Below, one piece after another: positions 1 through 4,368 of a DNA stretch of 7,999 nt. Positions within the stretch are counted from its first letter, which is position 1. The number at the start of each line of letters is the position of its first letter. Source of the stretch: Sulfuricurvum sp. (lineage in GTDB: Bacteria; Campylobacterota; Campylobacteria; Campylobacterales; Sulfurimonadaceae); contig DZBC01000096.1 in the NCBI GenBank assembly GCA_022729835.1, positions 1 to 7,999 of the forward strand, read 5' to 3'. The notes beneath the pieces were generated by a model. It searched no databases. It worked only from the letters and a program-made list of their open reading frames with translations, and was not told the DNA's origin. A program made the translations under genes and the position numbers.

Positions 1-120
1 TTTCTATCGCTTGTGTTTATGAAACTAGGCAACCATAACGTGGTGAAACTGGACACGTACATCTTCCAAAGCAAGACCGACACGACCTTAACACCCGTGT
101 TGATGTATCTGCTTGATTAA
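1..120 (+). CDS. C-terminal end of an unidentified protein (partial)
   Basis: An open frame runs from the window edge and ends at TAA 118-120, giving 39 residues; its start lies outside the window. The fragment matches no family I recognise. Its last residues (QSKTDTTLTPVLMYLLD) resemble residues 27-42 of the following GH18 protein (QTPTNTFVPIISYLLD), just after that protein's signal peptide. The two genes may therefore be related or share a short module. The gap to the next start codon is 93 bp, so co-transcription is possible. The call as coding rests on the open frame, the shared motif and the position just upstream of a same-strand gene. Confidence 0.6.
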   Translation, partial: FLSLVFMKLGNHNVVKLDTYIFQSKTDTTLTPVLMYLLD

Positions 121-144
121 CCCCACATAGAAGCAAAGGAGCTT

Positions 145-172
145 TTGACATCACTTTCGTCTACGCTATCGT
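145..172 (+). promoter_or_regulatory. Weak candidate sigma70 promoter upstream of the GH18 gene
   Basis: TTGACA at 145-150 is a perfect -35 hexamer. It is followed after 16 nt by a poor -10 candidate, TATCGT at 167-172. The predicted start would lie about 35 nt upstream of the GH18 ATG. The -10 match is weak, so the gene may instead be read from an upstream promoter. Confidence 0.22.
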
Positions 173-213
173 TGATCCACCAGATCTGTTTCATTTTATC
201 ATAAGGAGTACCC

Positions 214-1968
214 ATGTTTTCTCGTCTACTGCACCGTTTCATTGTCGGCCTTCTGGCCTTCTTCGCCGTTGAAGTAGCGCTTTTCTCGGCGCAAACACCT
301 ACAAATACCTTCGTTCCGATTATCTCTTATCTACTGGATTCAGAGAGTAACCAAAGCGCCAAAAGCACCCACTGGGTGACCGGCTACTACGTCGCCTATC
401 AGCGCGACCTTTTGCCACCCGAGGAGATCGACTGGAACGGCCTGACGCATATCATCATGTCACGCGTAACCGCCAACCCCGACGGTACGCTCAACACCAA
501 CTTCGACTGGGACAACACCAACGGCCCTGCACTGGCTAGAGACATCGCAACGCGCGCCCATGCCCACGGCAAAAAAGCCATCTTGATGCTCGGAGGCGAT
601 GACAACGGTGCGGCCATTCACGATGCGGTTGCCAACCACCGCGCTACGTTTATCGTCAATCTCGTTGCCGCTATGAACACTCTGGGCTACGACGGTATCG
701 ATCTGGACTGGGAAAACGACATTGACTGGGATCTCTTCCCGACCTTTGCCGCCGAGCTGCGACAAGCTGCGCCGCGGGCCATCCTCACGATGCCAGGAGG
801 CCCGCTCAACATCAACTATGACACGGTCGATCCGCGTCTGGTTGCATTGATCACCCATCTTGATCAGTTTAATATGATGTCTTACTATCCGACCACTCAG
901 TGGGTCGGATCGGGTTGGTACTCTTGGTATAATTCACCGCTCTCGGGTGTCAAACCCAGCACCCCTGTCAGCATCGAAGAGTCCTTTAACCGTTACGTTG
1001 TAGCCGGAGTCCCCAAAAGCAAACTGGGTATGGGCATCGGGTTTTACGTCACCTGCTACACCGGCGGCATCACCGGCCCCAACCAGAGCACCGAAAGCGG
1101 TGTCGCGATCGTAGGCGGCGACAACGAATATCCGCTCTCGGAGATCTACGGCACCAACGGCGCTTATCGTGAGTCGATGCGCTACTGGGACGCCGTAGCG
1201 AAGCAGCCCTACCTAAGCCTCGCCCAACCCGAACGCCACGGTTGCCGCTACGTCTCTATCGAAGATGAAGAGTCACTCATCGCCAAAGGAAACTTTACCC
1301 GCACCAACGGTTATGGCGGCACCATCCTCTGGACAATGAACCAAGGTCGGGTGCGTTCACACTCCCAACCAGATTTTCTCTTTGAAGCGCTTCGCAAGGG
1401 CTTCATTGAACCCAATCTGGTGCGCACCGTGGGCATCTCGGTGATGCAAGGCGATCTGTGGCTGGAGTACAACGCGACCGTCAGCCTCAGCGCTCTGGTA
1501 ACCGGAACGACCGACAAGCGGGTGAGCTGGTCGATCACCACACCCGACTGCGGCAACATCAGCGCAGAAGGAGTTTACAACGCCCCATCCGCAGAGCGCA
1601 ACTGCACCATCCTAGCAACCTCACTTGCCGATGCAAACAAAAGCGCAACGGCTCAGATCACGATCACCAATGCCGAGTGGTCACCTCAGTTTAGCCTCTC
1701 CAGAAAGGGCACCCATTGGTTGGAAGTCACCGCAATGGATGAAGATGTCGAATCAACATCTGTCGCTTTAAGCGACGGCACTTCGCTTGCCCTGACACTA
1801 CAATATCGGCTGTACGGTACAAACTACCCGCTATTTGTCACCAACTACGGCTTTCCTGAGGGCGGTGGCGACTACACCTTTCATGCCCAATCGGCCAACA
1901 ACCGCAAAACAAGCGCCGTCTTACATGTACCGCTGTGTAATAAGGATGCTAACGGATATTGCCAGTAA
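214..1968 (+). CDS. Secreted GH18 glycoside hydrolase (chitinase-like) with C-terminal Ig-like module
   Basis: A 584-aa protein, probably exported and cleaving beta-1,4-linked N-acetylglucosamine polymers or a related glycan; the real substrate is unknown. Residues 1-26 form a signal peptide (basic MFSRLLHR start, hydrophobic core, FSA cleavage region). The GH18 barrel spans about 53-395: first strand HWVTGYY at 53-59, LGGDD at 126-130, the catalytic DGIDLDWE at 160-167 with the acid/base E167, NMMSYY at 220-225, and the last-strand tryptophan W373 in GGTILWTMN. All expected active-site landmarks are present, so it should be active. Residues about 403-487 look like a bacterial Ig-like domain, with C446 and C464 possibly paired. 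Residues about 490-584 are a further beta-rich region ending in a CNKDANGYC pair (C575, C583). The start is supported by AAGGAG at 203-208, five bases before ATG. Chitinase identity is family inference only. Confidence 0.93.
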   Translation: MFSRLLHRFIVGLLAFFAVEVALFSAQTPTNTFVPIISYLLDSESNQSAKSTHWVTGYYVAYQRDLLPPEEIDWNGLTHIIMSRVTANPDGTLNTNFDWDNTNGPALARDIATRAHAHGKKAILMLGGDDNGAAIHDAVANHRATFIVNLVAAMNTLGYDGIDLDWENDIDWDLFPTFAAELRQAAPRAILTMPGGPLNINYDTVDPRLVALITHLDQFNMMSYYPTTQWVGSGWYSWYNSPLSGVKPSTPVSIEESFNRYVVAGVPKSKLGMGIGFYVTCYTGGITGPNQSTESGVAIVGGDNEYPLSEIYGTNGAYRESMRYWDAVAKQPYLSLAQPERHGCRYVSIEDEESLIAKGNFTRTNGYGGTILWTMNQGRVRSHSQPDFLFEALRKGFIEPNLVRTVGISVMQGDLWLEYNATVSLSALVTGTTDKRVSWSITTPDCGNISAEGVYNAPSAERNCTILATSLADANKSATAQITITNAEWSPQFSLSRKGTHWLEVTAMDEDVESTSVALSDGTSLALTLQYRLYGTNYPLFVTNYGFPEGGGDYTFHAQSANNRKTSAVLHVPLCNKDANGYCQ

Positions 1969-1985
1969 AGCCCCTCAGCGGGCTT
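1968..1985 (+). terminator. Short hairpin at the GH18 stop codon, possible weak terminator
   Basis: AAGCCC (1968-1973) and GGGCTT (1980-1985) form a 6-bp stem with a 6-nt loop, starting at the last base of the GH18 stop codon. No U-rich tract follows, so it is at best a poor intrinsic terminator. Confidence 0.35.
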
Positions 1986-2113
1986 GTGACCCATCAAGTC
2001 TTACATGCAAGCGCTACTGCAACAGATAAAAAATCACTGCAGGAGCGAAGCGGGGGCACTCGCATGTGTTGATTGAAACAATGGTTTGGTAGCTACTTAT
2101 CGTGTCGATGAAG

Positions 2114-2623
2114 TCAATGACGGTTTGATCGTTTGAGGTCAGATCGCAGTTGTTTCTTAGGCTGAGATATGTCAAACCTATCAAACGCCTCAATCACCGT
2201 ATCACTGGTTACATGTCCTTCGGTGACATACGCATGCAGACTATTTTGTTGGCTCAAGAACCCCAGCACATTGAAGCGTTTGGCATGGGCTGTCCGCCTA
2301 ATGCCGCCATCGCAGTAGAGAGGCTAAGCTGATTTTTTTAAAACCTCTGTAACGGCAGCTGCATCTTTAGTCTGAAATATTCTAGGACGTCCGGGCATGG
2401 GTCTCTCTTTGAGCCCCCCAAGCCCCTTGGCTTCAAAATGGTTGAGCCAGTCATAAACGGTATCTGGATTCATCTCTAGTGTCTGCGCTATATGCGCAAC
2501 ACACTTTCGCTCCATGCTCATCAAAATAGCCAATGCTCTTCTTTTTTCGCGCTTCTTGGTGCTCTCTTGGATAAAGCGATAGAGTTGCGCTTGGGTGTCA
2601 GGGTTTAGTGTAATGTACTTCAT
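2114..2623 (-). pseudogene. Decayed IS630-family transposase
   Basis: Read on the minus strand, 99 codons from ATG 2623 encode an IS630-type N-terminus with a helix-turn-helix region (HIAQTLEMNPDTVYDWLNHF), then a Gly/Pro-rich linker (LKERPMPGRPR) and a TAG at 2326-2324. Continuing in the same frame past the stop, 69 codons (2323-2114) contain a clear piece of the DDE domain (KRFNVLGFLSQQNSLHAYV, then TSDTVIEAFDRF). The segment that should lie between them, with the first catalytic aspartate, is missing, and the C-terminal catalytic part is also gone. A further trace (TSNDQTVIDFID) can be read in another frame around 2065-2130. With an internal stop, an internal deletion and a lost C-terminus the element cannot transpose. 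An A-rich run (TTTTAAAAAAAT) sits just before the stop, but a frameshift there would not restore the missing residues. The remaining sequence, 1986-2113, shows no other gene. Confidence 0.85.
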
Positions 2624-2633
2624 AATCTACCCC

Positions 2634-2679
2634 AAGCACCTTCTATTCCACTTTTGGGATTCTTTTTTGGGAGGTGCTT
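2634..2679. repeat. 8-bp inverted repeat near the upstream end of the IS630 remnant
   Basis: AAGCACCT (2634-2641) is repeated inverted as AGGTGCTT (2672-2679), with a 30-nt spacer just upstream of the transposase start. A TATA sequence at 2679-2682 adjoins the outer arm; IS630 elements insert at TA. The outer arm, beginning TAAGCACCTCCC on the minus strand, may be the surviving IS end. I found no matching copy on the other side of the element, so its boundary there is lost. Confidence 0.4.
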
Positions 2680-2698
2680 ATAAGCAGCGCGAGCTTTA

Positions 2699-2907
2699 TC
2701 ATGCCCACGGCAGATAAGGGAGGGCGGGCAGGATGCAGAGCATCAGGGAAATGAACGCCAAAAAAAGCGTCGATCCTCTATGGTTTAGCGCACAGGCGCG
2801 GCGGCGTGTCAACGGCGGTAGAGCCTAAACCGCGCCAAAGCGAGTAGCTCAAACCACAGGCGATACGGTTCCAAAACGTCAAGAGCACCCAGCCACTCGC
2901 TCTTCAC
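2699..2907 (-). pseudogene. Possible remnant of a small membrane-protein gene downstream of the transglutaminase remnant
   Basis: On the minus strand a GTG at 2907-2905 overlaps the TGA of the transglutaminase-like frame (GTGA), the usual layout of coupled operon genes. It opens only 32 codons (VKSEWLGALDVLEPYRLWFE and on), ending at 2809. In another frame, 2824-2699 encodes a hydrophobic tail suited to a membrane segment (STLFLAFISLMLCILPALPY) and ends at TGA 2701-2699. The two pieces could be the beginning and end of one deleted membrane-protein gene. I do not recognise the family, and chance open frames cannot be excluded. Nothing else coding was seen between the IS remnant and position 2903. 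Confidence 0.3.
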
Positions 2908-3436
2908 GGCAACACTTCCGAGGAGATGCGGTGGGAAAAATCGCGGGCATTGTAAAAATCAAGCGGTTCATCGCCTGATTCGGCGTAGGGGTAGGAGAAG
3001 ATCGAGAGCGGGTATTGGACCGGGTGGGGTGAGAGCACGAAGTCGCGTGCATGGTTGTAGGCAAACCAGTTCATCTCCCAGCTTTGAGCTTGCCGTGCGG
3101 CCTCTTCGCGCACGCGAGAGGCGTTGCGCTCGAGGTTTTCGACCAAAATCAGCTTGGTTATGTCGCTCGGATTGGCGGGAATCCACCCTTGATGTTCCAG
3201 GTAGCATTCCGCGCGGCAGTGCTGCGCGGATGCCGAAGACGGCGCTCACATCCGCGCATTTGCCGCCTAGATAACCCGACTCCAAGCTCATCGAAGTGTT
3301 GATAGGCGTTTTGCATCGGCAGCGGAATCCAGAGGCGCACCGCTTCGCGTGCGATGGTGAAGTGTTGCGTGATCTTAAATCGGTGCTCTTGCGCCAAGAG
3401 GGTGAGTGCCATCAAGAGCAAGAGAAGAGGGCGCAT
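2904..3436 (-). pseudogene. Transglutaminase-like (papain-fold) protein, broken by internal deletions and frameshifts
   Basis: The minus strand from ATG 3436 starts intact: a short signal peptide (MRPLLLLLMALTLLAQ) and the N-terminal beta region seen in exported transglutaminase-like proteins (KITQHFTIAREAVRLWIPLP). Near NAYQHF the homology jumps frame to ESGYLGGKCADVSAVFGIRA, which carries the catalytic-cysteine motif GGKCADVS. Here ADVSA is fused straight to VFGIR, as if about 14 residues of the usual helix were removed. The homology then jumps frame again to CRAECYLEHQGWIPANPSD, without the loop and catalytic histidine that normally precede CRAE. A full C-terminal part follows (SWEMNWFAYNHARDFVL, EPLDFYNARDF) to TGA 2906-2904. 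At least three separate deletions are implied, one of roughly 100 codons. No single frame encodes the protein, so it must be non-functional. Confidence 0.85.
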
Positions 3437-3440
3437 CTTA

Positions 3441-3470
3441 GTCCTTTGAAATAGCGTCCTTTGAAATAGT
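3441..3470. repeat. 15-bp tandem duplication that duplicates a ribosome binding site
   Basis: GTCCTTTGAAATAG occurs at 3441-3454 and again at 3456-3469, a 15-bp unit repeated twice with one differing base at the unit end. On the minus strand each copy contains AAAGGAC. The copy nearer the gene gives AAGGA about 6 nt before ATG 3436 of the transglutaminase remnant. The repeat fills nearly the whole 5' leader. Confidence 0.8.
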
Positions 3471-3477
3471 GGACGTC

Positions 3478-3483
3478 ATTATA
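3478..3483 (-). promoter_or_regulatory. -10 box of the transglutaminase-remnant promoter
   Basis: A perfect TATAAT is read on the minus strand at 3483-3478, about 41 bp upstream of the remnant's ATG. The hexamer 17 bp further upstream (TGCTCT) is a poor -35. Transcription would begin near 3471, right at the tandem repeat. Confidence 0.5.
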
Positions 3484-3508
3484 GCGCTACGATCTTTTTC
3501 AGAGCAGA

Positions 3509-3519
3509 TATGCTACGCT
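3509..3519 (+). promoter_or_regulatory. Possible extended -10 immediately upstream of the gene at 3527
   Basis: TATGCTACGCT lies just before ATG 3527. It can be read as TATGCT (3509-3514) or as TG-N-TACGCT (3511-3519), the latter ending 7 nt before the ATG. Either reading leaves a leader of about 0-6 nt. No Shine-Dalgarno sequence is visible, which fits a leaderless transcript, but the hexamer matches are modest. Confidence 0.35.
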
Positions 3520-3526
3520 TACACCC

Positions 3527-3760
3527 ATGGCAACGATCAACTGGGACGAATACAAACAATACAAGCAAGAGCACCTCAACCCCAAAGGACTGGATAATTT
3601 CGGTCTGCTGATTGGGTTTATGCGTAGCTACTACAACATCACGGATGCGCATCGGCTCTTTGGTTGGCTCAGTGACGATCCGCTCTCGAGTGCGATGATG
3701 CAAAAGCGCGCTATTTCCGATGGCGATTCGCTGGAGCGCTACATCGAGACCCTGCGTTGA
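3527..3760 (+). CDS. Conserved-looking small hypothetical protein
   Basis: A 77-aa, probably cytosolic protein with no signal peptide or membrane segment. It is rich in aromatic and charged residues (NWDEYKQYKQEHLNPKGLDN) and looks mostly helical; I do not recognise a family. There is no visible ribosome binding site before ATG 3527, whereas a -10-like sequence sits just upstream, so translation may be leaderless. It ends 9 bp before the yhbP-like gene and is likely co-transcribed with it. It lies divergent from the dead transglutaminase gene. The case for it being real rests on natural amino-acid composition and its tight operon position. Confidence 0.75.
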   Translation: MATINWDEYKQYKQEHLNPKGLDNFGLLIGFMRSYYNITDAHRLFGWLSDDPLSSAMMQKRAISDGDSLERYIETLR

Positions 3761-3769
3761 CGCACACGG

Positions 3770-4177
3770 ATGAATGAGCGTTTTTCGGCTTTTATCGCCA
3801 AACACCACATCCTCATGCTCGCTACATGTAACGACACCGCGCCGCAGTGTGCAACCCTCTTTTACGTCTTTGACCCAAAGCGCGCGCTCTTTGTCGTGGC
3901 GAGCGATCCAAACAGCGAACACATGCGCAATGCCCAAAGCAACCCGCAGGTCGCGGGGGCGATCGCGCTTGAGACCCACGCCATAGGAAAAATCGAAGGT
4001 TTGCAGTTTAAGGGGGTGCTGGAGCGAAGCGAAGAGGAGGTGGACGCGGCGCTTTATTTTGCGGCGTTTGCTTACGCCCGTGTGATGCGACCGACGTTTT
4101 GGCGCTTACATGTAAGCAGTATGAAGCTGACCGATAACCGTCTGGGATTCGGCACCAAACTTATGTGGCCGTCTTAG
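3770..4177 (+). CDS. yhbP: YhbP / UPF0306 family protein (pyridoxamine-phosphate-oxidase-like flavin-binding fold)
   Basis: A 135-aa cytosolic protein of the split-barrel, PNPOx-like superfamily. It resembles E. coli YhbP along most of its length: FYVFDPKRALFVVAS, NPQVAGAI, EGLQFKGVLER in the middle, and RVMRPTFWRLHVSSMKLTDN followed by LGFGTKLMW at the end. The same pieces occur in YhbP in the same order. The family fold commonly binds FMN or related cofactors; the substrate of UPF0306 proteins is not established. The preceding gene ends 9 bp upstream, suggesting one transcript. There is only a weak purine-rich stretch (CGGA) before ATG 3770. Its last 17 bp overlap the convergent four-cysteine gene. 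It contains both an exact (4106-4115) and a one-mismatch (3822-3831) copy of the TTACATGTAA palindrome. Confidence 0.85.
   Translation: MNERFSAFIAKHHILMLATCNDTAPQCATLFYVFDPKRALFVVASDPNSEHMRNAQSNPQVAGAIALETHAIGKIEGLQFKGVLERSEEEVDAALYFAAFAYARVMRPTFWRLHVSSMKLTDNRLGFGTKLMWPS
4104..4117. repeat. TTACATGTAA palindrome, copy 1 (14-bp perfect palindrome)
   Basis: GCTTACATGTAAGC is a perfect 14-bp palindrome inside yhbP, read there as codons TTA-CAT-GTA. It has the same 10-bp core as the copies at 7107 and 7903. One-mismatch relatives lie at 1921-1930 (TTACATGTAC), 2001-2010 (TTACATGCAA) and 3822-3831 (CTACATGTAA). Confidence 0.8.
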
Positions 4178-4331
4178 GCGTATAGAAGCTACACTCCACG
4201 CCGCTGGACTGTTTGACGACAACCGATGGGAGTAGATGTGATTTGAATCCATAGGCCTTGCAACCGTGCGGACGTCCAGCTTCCCAAGTGACAAAGTAGT
4301 AGTGACAGCGGATACAGTTGATACGTTTCAT
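4161..4331 (-). CDS. 56-aa four-cysteine zinc-ribbon-like protein (family sometimes labelled uracil-DNA glycosylase)
   Basis: Starting at ATG 4331-4329 the product is 56 aa with cysteines at 6, 9, 24 and 47 (CIRCHYYFVTWE, GCKAYGFKS, SSGVECSFY). This spacing suggests one bound metal ion. The pattern CxxCxYYxxTW...GCKAYGFKS...SG..C..F matches a small conserved bacterial family that I recall being annotated as uracil-DNA glycosylase. The protein is far too short for a UDG enzyme and has none of its motifs, so that label should not be taken literally. A longer upstream start (4385) would lie in the promoter and start region of the divergent gene and adds residues unlike the family. TACAAT ends 7 nt before this ATG. 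Its last 17 bp overlap the end of yhbP. Confidence 0.8.
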   Translation of the reverse strand: MKRINCIRCHYYFVTWEAGRPHGCKAYGFKSHLLPSVVVKQSSGVECSFYTPKTAT

Positions 4332-4338
4332 GTGCCTA

Positions 4339-4344
4339 ATTGTA
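4339..4344 (-). promoter_or_regulatory. -10 box of the four-cysteine gene
   Basis: TACAAT is read on the minus strand at 4344-4339, with TG directly before it. It ends exactly 7 nt before ATG 4331, so the transcript would start at or next to the A of the start codon. TAGG at 4338-4335 would be a weak Shine-Dalgarno, but it falls within the untranscribed part if this -10 is used. Confidence 0.5.
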
Positions 4345-4352
4345 CATGCGTA

Positions 4353-4361
4353 TGTTAAAAT
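4353..4361 (+). promoter_or_regulatory. Extended -10 promoter of the OB/coiled-coil/receiver gene
   Basis: TG-T-TAAAAT: TG at 4353-4354 and TAAAAT at 4356-4361, a strong extended -10. It ends 7 nt before ATG 4369, predicting a leaderless mRNA. It also argues against the in-frame ATG at 4318, which would lie upstream of the promoter. Confidence 0.6.
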
Positions 4362-4368
4362 CCGCTTT

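Noticed and set aside
460..858. 132-codon open frame on the minus strand within the GH18 gene
   Set aside because: It is antisense to the catalytic barrel, including the DGIDLDWE motif, and its translation resembles no protein family.
2150..2332. 60-codon plus-strand open frame
   Set aside because: The opposite strand encodes recognisable IS630 DDE sequence here, so this frame is its shadow.
2331..2345. A-rich run (minus strand) as a programmed frameshift site in the IS630 transposase
   Set aside because: The DDE fragment continues in the same frame as the HTH part and a large segment is missing, so a frameshift would not give a working enzyme.
2782..2836. Inverted repeats GGTTTAG/CTAAACC and GGCGCGG/CCGCGCC between the two dead genes
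   Set aside because: The arms are short, overlap each other on one side (2825-2836) and have long loops; no U tract or riboswitch-like pattern. Probably chance in a GC-rich stretch.
3029..3302. Two overlapping plus-strand open frames of about 80 codons
   Set aside because: They are antisense to the transglutaminase remnant, Arg/Ser/Cys-rich, and without family resemblance.
3479..3979. 166-codon open frame on the minus strand across the gene at 3527 and yhbP
   Set aside because: It runs antisense to two better-supported genes and its translation shows no recognisable family.
2042..4031. GGAGCGAAGCG shared between 2042-2052 and 4021-4031
   Set aside because: Only 11 bp, two copies, one inside yhbP coding sequence; no further copies noticed, so likely coincidence.
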